Positions 53,626 through 64,000 are shown, counted from the first letter of the stretch. The stretch is DNA of 64,000 nt from Ornithodoros turicata (GCF_037126465.1 NC_088203.1:53171581-53235580), one strand, 5' to 3'. Numbers and translations: made by a program. Notes: a model not told the origin generated them from the letters alone.

Positions 53626-55560
53626 TCCTCCAGTGCGAATAGCCGATCCCAAGCACAACCACAATGGCAACCGGTGGAAACTTTCTAACCAAAACGATGT
53701 AAAACGAAAAGAAGGCGTCCGGTGTCGAGAGTGTCACCGCCGCGCATGCGAAGCACGCTTTTCTACAAATGGTCGATTCAAGACCAGTGCAGACAGCGCG
53801 ATAGTAAATCAGTTTTCACCTTTCACCATATGACTGATATGAGACGCAGGCTCCCTTTCTGGTCCCTCCGCCGCGTACGCGGATTTCAAGAGATACCAGA
53901 GCGAGCATATACTGAAATATAAATTGTTGGAGTACGTTCATCAAGTGTATCGTGGCGCATCACGTTTGCAACGGTGACGACGTCTTGCAGTTACGGTGTT
54001 CAAGTTAACGGTGCAGTTAACTTGAGAGACTGCAAACGACGTCAGCGTATAGCTGCGAGCGTTCTTTACACCCAATCCAGGCAACTATCGTGTTTTTAAC
54101 TCAAGCTACCTCTATAATGTGATTACTTGGTAGATAAAGCAGTAAACCTACAATTTTCCTCCGTTTGCTTACATCACGCCACTAAAGGTCACGTGTCCTA
54201 AATGTCTCCGAATAATAAAGCGCGCTTGCGCCTTTCTTTTTACATCTATCAGATGTCCCAGGGATATAGAAAGTAAGAGACTAAGTCCCATTGTGGACGT
54301 ACAGGTAACGTTGCATAGACGTGGCGGACATATGCGACGTGTGCGACGTTTGTGGGACGTACCTGGGATATTTCTGGTTTACTGGGAGTTGAATCCAGCT
54401 GCAACTTCCGTCGTCTGCTGTCACGGCATATTTCTTCAAATTTCTCGAAAACCACTTCGTTGTTCTGGTTGAAACTTCGCGACTGTGTTTCTGTAGCACT
54501 CTTGAATATAATTTCAGCTAAGTTTCGGAATCATTCGGAAGTATTTGCACAATGTTTCAAGCGCAACGCAACTGAGCTAATATGAGCCTTGGAACTACTC
54601 ACAGAGGATTTTAGCTAACCATGTCCCCAACAGTACAATTGGTTTATAGCACAGTATGTTGCATAGCATTTTTTTCCTGCATTTACTAAATTGGTTTATT
54701 AAATTGATTTATGGCACCGTATGTTATATGTCATTTTTCCTGCATTGATCTGTAATTATTAAGTTGTGGTACGCAGCACTTGCATGCATTTGCTTGTAAT
54801 AATTTAAACAAACACACAAGTGTACAAGTAGAAGTGTAGAACCTATATGTACTCCGGCGTTACCCATATCTGATGCTATGTGCCGAGTGCACCAATATGT
54901 TGCAGAAACGTTGAATGTTCACCTAGCAATGCAAGAAGTCGGAGGTCGAGCTGACTAGTGTCTTGCAGTGGCCAAAGCTAGCTACATGGTCATAGCTACA
55001 AACAATGGGGTGCTTCTGTCTAGGGGAGTTTATTGCTCTGCCTCGTCCTTCATAGTGTAAATCAATAAGAATGCTTCTGAATCTAGCTCATGCATTTCTG
55101 CAAGAAAGGAGAAACAGCATTTTTAAATCATCTGTCATAAAAAATAATTGTCATGTGATAAACTCTAGCGCAGCTCTTGAACGTTGGTCCAGCAAGTTCA
55201 GAATTTCCAATGGTCATCAAATAAGATGATCATAATCTTTGAACGAAAGCATCTTTACTTGAAAAATGATGAAGGGGGAGTTTCATAAGTGTTTCAGCCA
55301 CATCATAAGTCATTCGTTTTCATACCTAAAAACCTCAGACAGTTTTCAGCTAACTGCATGAAAAATCACTGCAATTAATATTTCTAACAAACATCCTCAA
55401 TATAGCAGTGAAAGATTGCCTCATCGTAGTTCTGCTTCTTTAGTTCCTATAAACATGTGGTCGTTATAACATGCCATATTGCAAGGGGGAGATTAAAACA
55501 TCTGTCAGTGACGTCCTCAACATTTTGAAAACGCGCGCAAAAAAGTTGCAAAAAGGCGCC
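53626..55560. other. Non-coding; two inverted repeats, no gene seen
   Basis: No coding domain. A hairpin lies at 53977-54043: inner arms CAAGTTAAC (54001-54009)/GTTAACTTG (54016-54024), outer arms around GACGTCTTGCAG (53979-53990). At 54251-54370 GATGTCCCAGGGATAT is followed in inverse by GGGACGTACCTGGGATAT, with GACGT-like units between. The rest is AT-rich and blank. Confidence 0.5.
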
Positions 55561-55579
55561 AACCAGCATGCACGCATTC

Positions 55580-55865
55580 TGACAATAGTGGCTGAATATC
55601 GGGTAGAGCGGGCCAATATACCCATTATTTTGCCAATATTGGAAGAGTACTGGTTATATTGGGCCGGTATGTCTGTTATTCAGACAGTATTGGAAACCAC
55701 CGGGCATGTCGGAACGGTATACCAGACATCTAGCCTATATTGGCTGAATACTGGGTATAACGGCCCGATATGCCCAATATTGAGCCAATATCGGGAGGAC
55801 ATTGGCAATACTGGTCCAACATTAGACCGCTTTTGCCAATATGTCACCGATATTAGGCCAATGAT
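55580..55865. repeat. Array of palindromic CCAATATTGG-type motifs
   Basis: At least ten GGCCAATAT, CCAATATTGG or GATATTGGC variants recur at irregular spacing. Because the core is palindromic and rarely creates stops, a 157-codon open frame (55471-55944) spans it; I regard that frame as a by-product. Confidence 0.7.
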
Positions 55866-56019
55866 TTGTGCTGCCTGGGTCATGTGTGTTTTAGTTTTAG
55901 GCAGGATTAAAACGCCATATGTTGTGGCTTTGCTTCAGTTATAACTTTTTATTAAACACAAGTTACGTCAGGATTACACTACATGTCACTGTTCCGCCCG
56001 CCCCTAGCGTTCCGCTCTT

Positions 56020-56565
56020 CTCTTCCCCCTCCTCGTCTTTTCCCCACACTATGACGTCATCGAGGTACCATGCTACTCCTTCTAGACCACTCAGCATTAG
56101 GTCCATGACTTTTTGAAACGCTTCGGGAGCACTCGACAAACCAAATCGTACCATTTTGAAACGGAAGCAACCCTTGTGGGTTATGAACGTCTTCATATTT
56201 CTTGAAGCAGGAGCAAGTTCAATTTGCCAGAAACCTCGTTTGAGGTCTAGTGGAGCAAAAACTTGTGCACCATTTAGCTCGTGAATAATTTCTTGTATTG
56301 TTGGCACTGGGTGTCGGTCACGTATCACAGCTCTGTTGACTTCTCTGATGTCTACGCAAAGTCTTATTTCTTTGGAATCCGGCTTTGGCACTACCAAGAC
56401 ATTGGAGACCCATGGTGAGCCTTCCGGGCATTCCTCGATGATTCCACTCTCCAGCATGTTCTGTAATTCTTGAGCTATAGCTTCTTTAAGCGCATAAGAC
56501 ACCCTTCTTAGTCTTTGAGCCACAGGCGCAACAGTATCATTTACAGTTGTGCTGTAAATAGCGTT
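56020..56565 (-). pseudogene. Ty3/gypsy reverse transcriptase fragment fused to a viral L fragment
   Basis: Minus strand, the second half of a 359-codon open frame (57042-55963). From about residue 160 it reads VAPVAQRLRRVSYALKEAI, IRLCVDIREVNRAVIRDRHP, FAPLDLKRGFWQIEL, FGLSSAPEAFQ and catalytic YLDDVIVW. It is cut off just after motif C; no RNase H or integrase follows. It belongs to a gypsy family different from the three others here. The frame runs unbroken from viral L sequence into RT, so the join happened without loss of frame. Confidence 0.88.
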
Positions 56566-58365
56566 TAATAGCAACACTGAGACTTCATTGTCTCTTATGT
56601 ATTGGACAGCATGGAAGAACACTTCATTCTTGATGAGATGCATGTTCTCATACAAACCCTGTTGGATTTCAAGTCCCACCATGGTTGCAGCTGATCGTCC
56701 TTTGGGGATGTTGAGAGAACTTGGCTTTTCTACAAATTTCTGCCAAGCTTCAAGTGAGGTCAAACCAAGTGTAGGATCTACAGCTTGTAAGCTGAGTTTC
56801 TTAATGATCTTTTCAGAGGAGTTGTTGTAGAGAACCTTCCAAAAAGCTAATGATTCTGTTGCTGGGTCGGGGAACTGTCTTATGAGAAATCTTGTAGGAG
56901 CAGTTCCGGAGGTTCCTCCAAGAGATGGGTCAAGGTACAGAGCCCTGATATAGAATCCCACTTGTCTCTCCACGGAGATTCGATTCAATTCTGAGTTGAT
57001 GCTGCGCCCAAGGAGGGGATCATGGACCCTCACTACTGCCAATGCAATCCTATCCTCAATCCTATCACTAGATCCTCTTTGTCTAGGCCACGTTCATCAA
57101 TTTCTTTTAAGAACTCCGGGACTTGTAAGACTGGAGTAGAAAGTGCTGTTTGAAGAACTCTTTTCAGGGGAATGGGTTTCATCGGGTTTTGTTTGACATG
57201 TCAGAGAACCTCACTCCTGTTCATTGAGTGACTCTTATCTGCATACAAAGTGGCAGGGTCAATGGCATCTGGGACCTCAAAACACTGAGTCAATGGGAGA
57301 TCTCCCAAGTATCACCCAAGTCCTAATTTTTTGCTGGGGTTGGCCAGGTTCTGTTGTGAATGTGGTCAACGAGAACATGCCTCGAATCCAACTTTGATAC
57401 ATCAACAAACCATTCATTCCTCTTATCGAATTGGGATTTAAGTACGATGTATGCCAAATCACTAGCCAATGCTTTTGCATATACTGTGTCTATAATCTTT
57501 GGAAGATAAACTTGATCATGAAGGGTTTTGAGTCCAGCCAAATAATTGATAAAAGGGTGTCCCTAATGACGAAATGAGCCATACAAGTAGAGAACCGTAT
57601 GAGGGATTGTCTTCTTGTAGGACAACATCAAAGAAATCCTTGACTTTGCCTCCAAATCTAAGTATGAGATTCTCTTGTTCCTGCTCAAGAAACGTCTGGA
57701 AATCAGGATGCTGAAGGATTAAAGGTCTATACCGGTGAGCTAAAGTCGCCAATCTGAAGTTGCAATAAGGTTCTAGATACTTTAACATATGATATGTGTC
57801 GTTCCCTATTTCATTCATGAGATCATCTGCCATCTTGTAAAACTTAGTCAATGTTTCAAGGAGACGAAAGTCTTTTTCTGTTCTGTCGAATCCGAGTACA
57901 CTCAACTTGCCGCAGTAACGAGCTACGCATACATCTTTGATCATCAAGGTCAGGTTTCGATCTAGTAGAACCTTCTGATCTTGTAGGTAAACAAATCCTG
58001 GGCCAATGTAAGCTAATCCTAAATCTGGTATTAACATGGATTAGGAAACCTCCGTGAGGCAGCTCTTCTGTGACACATGTCCAAAACCCTGCTGTTGATT
58101 GTTTTAGATCATCTCGTTCTTCTTTGCTTGTGCTGTTCATCCATAGGGTCAACATGTGGAACTTCCAAAGTATTTCTCCATCATCGAGCAACCTCTTCTT
58201 CGTCCAGGTCACGTCTGCCCCACCCAATGTTGTTCGCCGCTCGTTCGCAGCGCTTGTGCGTTCGTAGAACCAGTTTCGGTTTCGTTTTGGTTCCATTACA
58301 CTACACTCAGGAAGGTGACCAATTCTGAACTCAATAGTGACCGAAACATGGGTCTTGCACCACAC
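56563..58365 (-). pseudogene. Endogenous viral element: mononegavirus (rhabdovirus-like) L polymerase fragments
   Basis: Minus strand, five collinear blocks in different frames. About 58250-58035: FHMLTLWMNSTSKEERDDL. 58030-57590: FVYLQDQKVLLDRNLTLMIK, YLEPYCNFRLATLAHRYRPL. 57575-57310: GHPFINYLAGLKTLHDQVY. 57270-57060: [37 protein letters not shown]. 57042-56566: ALYLDPSLGGTSG, FLIRQFPDPATESLAFW. Their order matches the L protein N-terminal and polymerase region, with an internal deletion between the fourth and fifth blocks that removes the catalytic core. Frameshifts near 58030 and 57590 and stops make it non-functional. Family-level assignment is by recognition only. The first 110 bp (58365-58250) are uncertain. 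Confidence 0.85.
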
Positions 58366-58596
58366 TCCTGAATCGAAACAAGAATCACTGCAATGGCGTC
58401 ATAACCACTCTCCGAAATAACACAAGTTCAGAACTTCAATTTCAATTAAGAAAGTGATGACCACTGCTCTCTAGGGCAAACGTGGCATTCTGCTCGTTGA
58501 CTCCATGCCTCCAGGCACAACAATTAATGCCGCCGCATAATGTGAAACCTTGGAACGGCTACGGCGGTCCATTCAAAACAAACGGAGGGGACTGTT

Positions 58597-58905
58597 GAGA
58601 ACGGGCGTACGCTTGCTCCATGACAACGCTCGGGTCCACACCGCGCGAGCCACCCCCTCGTTTCTGGCAAGATTCAAGTGGGAAGCTTTGGAGCATGTGC
58701 CGTAGAGCCCCGGTCCTGGCTCCGAGTGATTTTCACCTATTTCTTCACCTGAAGAAACTTATCGCTAGGAGACGATTCGCGGATAACAGACAGTTGACAC
58801 AAGAAGTATTGGCGTGGTTTACACGGTAGCCGGGAGGCTTCTATGACCCCGGCACCGAAAAGCTGGTCTCCTTGCTGAACAAGTGCTTGGAAAATGGCAG
58901 CAAAG
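58597..58905 (+). pseudogene. mariner transposase C-terminal fragment
   Basis: Reads LLHDNARVHTARATPSFL and FKWEALEHVP in one frame, then APSDFHLFLHLKKLIARRRF and LTQEVLAWF in another, the C-terminal DD34D region of mariner transposases with D in HDNA and D in PSD. At least one frameshift near 58700 and a stop after LEHVP; the N-terminal two-thirds are absent. Confidence 0.85.
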
Positions 58906-58959
58906 ATGTCGAAAAATGGAGAGGTGTTGTGAGAGTTATCTCCGAGTTCAAGATTAAGT

Positions 58960-59706
58960 TTTCCGTACTCGTGCTGGCCATTGCCTTACATTCCAGACAC
59001 ACTATTTCAACTACAAGGGCTTCTTTAGCATTGTTCCACTTGCTGTGAGTGATGTGAGATACCGGTTACTCAAAGTACATGCCGAGAAGCAAGGTGATAG
59101 CTGATGGTTGAGTTTACCGAAACATAGAGTTTTGATCCCAGGCGACAAGTGGATGCCTCGACTTCCCAGAACCAAACAACATGCCTGGAGCCTGTCACAT
59201 GTAACTGTGGGAGACGAAGCCTTCCCTCTTTTGCCAAACTTGATCCGTCCATACCCAGGGAAACAGCTTCCACTTAAAAAAGCAGTCTTCCATTTCCGCC
59301 TATCGAATCCATGAAGGGTAATCCAGAACTCTTTCGGCATTTTAGCAAGCAGATGGCGCATTTGGGGCATGGGGCGCATGGGACATACCCTGTAAGCGAT
59401 TGTGACGAGCGCTGTCTGTCTGTAAACTATCTGAGGACACAGGACGAAATGGAATCTGAACAGAATCGTCGGTGTTGCCCTCCTGGATATGTCGACACCA
59501 AAAATGCTGCAGGAGAAGTTGGAGGAACATGGAGGGCATCCGTTACATATAACGAGTTCATCAGGGATGTGACTTCTGTAAGCAACCGTATGTGTTCTGT
59601 TGATGCTCGGAAGATCAGGGGCACAAGCGCAGACTACTTCTACCCCGTTGGAGAGAAACAAGGACAATATTACATTATTCGTCGTGGAAGTCAGCCAGAG
59701 ATGTAA
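58960..59706 (+). pseudogene. PIF/Harbinger (HARBI1-like) transposase C-terminal half
   Basis: Plus strand. YKGFFSIVPLAVSDVRYR, then DEAFPLLPNLIRPYPGKQLP, VFHFRLSN, and after a stop near 59312 NSFGILASRWRIW; the last frame (59311-59706) gives NYLRTQDEM, CCPPGYVDT and GGTWRASV. These are the DDE_4 motifs of Harbinger transposases. Part of the segment before 59000 (HYFNYKG) is damaged and the N-terminal half is missing. It abuts the mariner fragment, and its 3' end nearly meets the convergent MULE gene. Confidence 0.82.
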
Positions 59707-59719
59707 GCACCGTATTACG

Positions 59720-61109
59720 TTATCGGTCACATCGCTGTACAGTACTTTGCCGAAAGCTACGGGTTTGCATTTGTAACTTTTTTAAATTTCCATTGAGCCT
59801 CATTATTAGGACCCGAGACTTAATGCGCGAAAATCTTCCAAAAATATGCGTGTTAATATGCAGCGCAGAACGTCTAAATATGCATCGAATCACAGACCTC
59901 TGGACAAAGTCTTTTGCTTCCAAGATTCTCGTCATTACGTGCCGGAGTACTGCATGTGGTCGGTTGTGCAAGTACGATGGTACTGCATCATGGTACAGTC
60001 TGTACTCAGAAGAGCACCTCAAATTTTCACGCTGAAATTGCATTTCTCCATCAGCCAGAAAGGTGTGCAAAGTTTGTAGAAGACCAGTGAGGCTTCGTCG
60101 TCCGGTGTGAGTCTTGAGGTAGTGCTCCTTCAGCATTTTATTTTGGGCCTCTATCCCGTTGTTTGTTGCCACCAGAAGCCTTGTTGGGAAGCATGCTACC
60201 CACATGTCCTTTACTGGAAGCCAGTGGCCTTCGATGTACCCACGACACGCGGAGTTATTGACCCAGACGTCACTTGTGCTCATTTCCTCAAATGCCACAT
60301 CAAACTCTTCCACTGTCTGGGCCTTTGCCAGTTGTCGCAACAGACGTAGTGCTATGTTCCTATCGGCTACATTGTCTTCTTTCTTTCGGCACCATCTATC
60401 CCAGGCTTGCTCCCTGTGAAAGTCGCAGTGTGCCACCCTACTGGCTGGAAATGTTGAATTTATGGCATTTATTTCTGCCTGGCTGAAGTCGACCATCCAG
60501 TATTTTGGGTTTAGACTTGGGCAACATGACTTAAAGATCTCTAGTGCCTCTGAGATACACTGTGACGTTTCAAACTGAACAATGAACACACCGCAAATTA
60601 CGTAGCTTGTTGGCGTCTTTACCACAAGGAAGAACAAAGGAAGAGCATAGTCTGTTGTTTTATGTGTGGCGTCGAGACGCACAACATCATTTGAGTACTT
60701 CTCCATGGCAGATTTCATAAAAGTGGTCTGCATGCAGAACATGAGCGATTGCTGAAAGTCATTCGAGATATCTTGCGTCATTCTCGTAGGGCTGGGGTGC
60801 AGTTCCCTGCTCTTTGCAGAGCTGAAAGAAGTACTTTGTGGTGGGATCCTTTCGTTGCATATCCTCGACCAGCTTGAGTGCATTTATCTGATCTGTTGGG
60901 CTGTATCTGTCTCTCTGTATGGCGGATTGTATATGTGAGCGGATGTCCTCTCGTGTCGGGTGGAATGCCCTACATGTTCTTTGTGGTTTCTCCTTCTCCG
61001 CAATGAGAACGTCCTCAACATAAAACCGTAGGCATTTTTGGACCTCATTGACAGAAGTGATGCCCTGTTCGACAAGGAGCTTGATCTTCGCAGACACGTC
61101 GGTATTCAT
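59720..61109 (-). pseudogene. MULE-type transposase gene, one frameshift
   Basis: Minus strand. The N-terminal frame (61109-60759) starts MNTDVSAKIKLLVEQGI and contains RAFHPTREDIRSHIQSAI and DQINALKLVEDM. It overlaps the main frame (to 59720) by a frameshift near 60830. The main frame holds the MULE core: VVRLDATHKTTDYALPLFF (first catalytic D), ICGVFIVQFETSQ, WMVDFSQAEINAINSTFP (second D) and HCDFHREQAWDRW, then NGIEAQNKMLKEHYLK. A C-terminal SWIM-like finger expected in this type is not found. Either an inactive transposase or a sequencing error in a domesticated copy; the small damage makes it fairly young. Confidence 0.78.
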
Positions 61110-62590
61110 GGGCTGTCCGTAACTTATAGTGTCATGCCAAAGTTGTGCTCTCTATGACCATTCTTTGGCCAGAAGGCCACATAAATTCGGATCTGACGTG
61201 ACGCATGCTCAGGCTCCAGTGAAAGCGCAGTCTCCAGTCTCTCCAGTGTGGCCTTTGAAGCTTCTTTCCTTCTGTATGCGGAAGATCCAGGAGGGAGTTC
61301 TGTCTGTAACCAAGCATACCGTTCTAGGTAAGCAGATGCATGCCAGCATATGCTAGCACTTTAGTTCTGTGTGGCAGTTGGCAAAACTGTCAGGTCTTTC
61401 ACATGACAGTCCTGGGGCTATGTTAAGGGCAAGCCGCTGGCCAACGCAAAAACAGCCTAGTGGTCATGACTCTGTTATCTGCTTGTTATATTCTCTGTTG
61501 GCTGTACCTGAACCTCAGAATACCAGCTAGTTACTTAAAACCTTTCTGCTTCCATCCACCACTGTCAACAGCATGGGTTGGTCATGGCTATTTTTTCATC
61601 CACCATGTAAGGCCAGGTTTCACGATTGTGGTGTAAAAACCAGAATGAACATAAGGTGTGTCAAGCTCACCCCATATTCCGGAAACATTTCTATCATTTT
61701 CATGTGCAGCATGGCAACACAGCCTTTCTTCTTGGACCTTGACCTTCTTTCTAGCAAAAGTTGTTGCATCCCAGTCGCAGTCAGCTGTGTTTGTTGCTCT
61801 CTTTGTAAGAGGAAAGGACAAGTAGTTGATCAGCGATGTATGTCCAGACGCTCTCTCAACATAGTTGTTGCATATATTCCATGGTTTCAGGAAGAATGTG
61901 AGTAACGAGTCTTGTGACATTTATTTTAATCCATGATAGCACTATGTTGCCTGTCTAAACTACCCAGGTGTGCAGTTTCTAGGGATGTTATCTGAAGATC
62001 TCAGATGCTTTGCCTTCCTAGCTACGTGAAATTATTGGTTTGATTGGGTTTACCTGTACTTGGATCTCGATCTGTGCATTCTTCACCCTGCCTTACCCGC
62101 TCATCTTCACCAATTCTTTTCTTTTAATACATGTATATACTTACTGTGCTGTCTTTGCCATGAACACCATGGCGTTCTCTTCCAAGCACACATCCTTTAA
62201 TCTGCTTCCTGAGTATTCGAAATAGGCAGCTGAGTTCGATGGGCAGGACACATGGAATGCTTTGTGGTGAACAAAATACGTGCTAAGGGAGATACAAGAA
62301 GAGAGAGCACCGTGATTGTAAATACGGGTTGAAATATTGTATGCATGCTCAGGACCATAATACTTTGAGGTTTCAGAGAATTGTTATGGGTAATACAATT
62401 TTACATCACTGATTGCCAAGATAGAAAGTCACATGTGTGTACCAAGTGTTATTCATTGTGCAGTGCAGAAACACTGTTATACTTTTCCCTATGTTTTTCT
62501 ATGCAACTATACTTTGAGCAGCTTTTGGATCTATATATAAATGAACTTCATGGTACTTAAGCTGAAATCCCACCTTTGTCTGCTTCTGTA
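61110..62590. other. No gene seen
   Basis: Short open frames on both strands without motif. AT-rich toward 62,500. Confidence 0.45.
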
Positions 62591-63015
62591 TGGGCTGTCA
62601 CTTCTGTTTGAAAGGACACGTTGATGCAGGCGAAGTCGCGCTCGAACTCTTTCAGGGCCTCTTCGCTCTCGACGTACCCAGTCCAATTCTCATCAATTTT
62701 TCTTGCTTCTCGAAGGTGTCTTCGCACGACAGTCTCTTCTTCGAAGCTCCTCGTCGGAAACAGTATTCATCGTGCCCGAGGAGATTGCGCGCGAAAACAC
62801 AAGTCCGCGCGCGTCCGCGTTGCAATGTGAGGACGCGAGTACTCGTGTTACCGCGCGTAACCTTCATGATGCTGTTTCCGATGGGAAGTTTCGCGATGAA
62901 GAGGTTGACGTGTGGAGGAAGCTCACGTGCATCAAATTTGTCTTTTCAAAGAGAAGTCACAACCCAGACAGCAGTCAATATGCGAAGGGGCCCTATTGGT
63001 CTATCCTGAGGTTAC
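62591..63015. other. GC-rich stretch with overlapping open frames
   Basis: CpG-rich relative to its surroundings, with open frames of 70-139 codons on both strands (for example 62590-63009 plus, 62652-62867 minus). I recognise none. It may be an exon or promoter region, or simply a product of composition. Confidence 0.3.
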
Positions 63016-63019
63016 CTCA

Positions 63020-63212
63020 GCCTCTGAGGTCTTGAGGCATTCTGGGACGTCTGAGGTTCTGAGGTTCAGGGTTTGAGGTTCTGAGGTTGCCTCAGGTCTG
63101 TGGCCTTGAGGTTGCCTCAGGATCTGTGGTCTTGAGGTTGCCTCAGGATCTGTGGTCTTGAGGTTGCCTCAGGATCTGTGGGGGTCTGGGGCAACCTCAG
63201 AATTCTGAGGTG
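63020..63212 (+). repeat. Minisatellite, 26-bp unit GAGGTTGCCTCAGGATCTGT...
   Basis: GTTGCCTCAG recurs at 63087, 63111, 63137 and 63163, the last three 26 bp apart with unit body GATCTGTGGTCTTGAG. Flanking CTGAGGTT/CCTCAG units are looser. It ends with an inverted piece GGCAACCTCAG at 63190. It lies just beyond the 3' end of the BEN-domain gene. Confidence 0.85.
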
Positions 63213-63253
63213 AAAAGGTGGGCCCCGAAACACGTGCAGCATACTCTAGGCCG

Positions 63254-63732
63254 CTACAAACCCAACCGTTTGAAGACATCAGACAGCGTGTACTTCTTCA
63301 AAATTTTTAATTTGTCGTTCAGCATGCTGCGGATTTTAGCCATCTTCTTTGTGATATCGTCCTGAGACTCCGAACGCCTCTTCAGCCGCTCCAAGTAGGC
63401 ACCTGTTAGCGAATTAGGTTGTGGATGTGAGTAACAACTACACTGATAATGGTCGCGCAAACACATCTTGTACCTTTCAAGGCATCCAGTTTCCTTGGAG
63501 TGAGTGCAGGGCTCACTTCTGTCTGCCCGTTGGCTTTTGCCTTGTTCGACAGCTTGCCCGTTACTGTGCAATTCTTGAGGACAGCTGTTCCCCAAATGGC
63601 CACCATGCCTTCTTTGAGGAACATGCTGTCCTCCTTCTGTGCTAGAACCCTGTCCCACTTCATTTTTCCTACTTGGACTTGGTTTCCTATATCCACCTCA
63701 AAGTAAAGAGACATGCGCTCAGACTGATTGAG
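63254..63732 (-). CDS. BEN-domain protein gene, last two exons
   Basis: Minus strand. Exon 63732-63474 follows an acceptor CCCTCTGTGCAG and ends AAAG|GTAC. The last exon, 63402-63254, follows acceptor CGCTAACAG and ends in TAG (63254-63256). A phase-1 intron of 71 bp joins them with the frame kept. The product reads VDIGNQVQVGKMKWDRVLAQ, SMFLKEGMVAIWGTAVLKNC, TVTGKLSNKAKANG and SPALTPRKLDALK, the C-terminal part of a BEN domain, then a basic helical tail (YLERLKRRSESQDDITKKMA, FKRLGL). BEN domains bind DNA and often act in chromatin repression. The 5' exons lie to the right of 63740, perhaps outside the window. This is the best candidate for an ordinary host gene here. Confidence 0.8.
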
Positions 63733-64000
63733 CTGCACAGAGGGAGACAGATGGGAAACGGCATATTAGTCACAGATCAATCACTGTAGTGCAGCAAGAA
63801 AGAAGGTTGTTATGATGCAAGGAGGAATGCAGCAAACATTTTGGTTGCAAACACCAAGTGACCACGGAAAAAGTTTTAAAATTGGGTCACTTGGGTCGGC
63901 ATTTTCAGTGCCCACAGGTGAACAAATCAGGGGGCAACAGCAGGCCTGATTACATCACCCACAGTGACTCCCCGAGAGTCCAGTGGGACACCAGTTGCCC
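63733..64000. other. Intron or upstream region of the BEN-domain gene
   Basis: No further BEN exon is recognised up to the window end. Confidence 0.5.

Noticed and set aside
55471..55944. 157-codon plus-strand frame
   Set aside because: Made largely of palindromic CCAATATTGG repeats, which leave frames open by chance.
58250..58365. Start of the viral L reading at 58365
   Set aside because: The first ~38 residues (around NWFYERTSAANERR) have no clear L similarity to my eye; the confident part starts near FHMLTLWMNSTSKEE.
59011..59730. 239-codon minus-strand frame
   Set aside because: Antisense of the Harbinger transposase; no SWIM finger or other motif found in it, although it lies downstream of the MULE gene.
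63087..63180. CRISPR-like direct repeats
   Set aside because: Contiguous 26-bp units without spacers in a eukaryotic genome; a minisatellite.

Overview
The window looks like repeat-choked intergenic DNA from an animal genome, most probably an ixodid tick or a related chelicerate. The inference rests on a tRNA-Ser-like SINE resembling the Ruka type known from Rhipicephalus, intron-containing genes, and the mix of Ty3/gypsy, RNase H-bearing LINE, hAT, Tigger, MULE, Harbinger and THAP-transposase elements. No bacterial features are present. Most of what can be read is mobile DNA, much of it nested; only a BEN-domain gene end (63.3-63.7 kb, minus) and a two-exon uncharacterised gene end (44.2-44.65 kb, minus) look like ordinary host coding sequence.

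Layout. 0-7.9 kb: a hAT-type MITE (633-1084), a foldback repeat, a tRNA-like sequence and much blank sequence. 7.9-16.3 kb: a CACT-ended DNA transposon carrying two SINEs and a 159-bp palindrome, with a complete two-ORF LINE inserted in its right terminus. 16.3-28.6 kb: a MULE transposase fossil, a 5'-truncated Gmr1-like Ty3/gypsy element whose integrase lies upstream of the reverse transcriptase, a young complete Ty3/gypsy element (copy A), and the old gypsy fossil next to it. 29.4-36.7 kb: a Tigger transposase split exactly at TTAA by a 5.9-kb element with terminal inverted repeats. 36.7-38.2 kb: a Tigger-like MITE holding a third SINE. 38.2-42.8 kb: copy B, almost identical to copy A but inverted. 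43-46.7 kb: short-repeat arrays, the two-exon gene and a second hAT-type element. 46.8-51.0 kb: a third gypsy family. 51.1-53.6 kb: a THAP plus DDE transposase gene with three exons and a hAT MITE in one intron. 55.9-58.4 kb: a decayed L polymerase gene of a mononegavirus (rhabdovirus-like) fused in frame to a gypsy reverse transcriptase fragment. 58.6-61.1 kb: mariner, Harbinger and MULE transposase fossils.

The strongest observations are the virus-L/reverse-transcriptase chimera, the integrase-first gypsy element with a SCAN-like Gag, the insertions whose duplications and terminal repeats can be read to the base, and the inverted pair of young gypsy copies, each stopped by a different nonsense codon. 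Nested elements in both orientations plus a viral fossil are what a piRNA-producing locus would look like, but that is inference and needs small-RNA data. No function is claimed for the many short open frames in the blank stretches.
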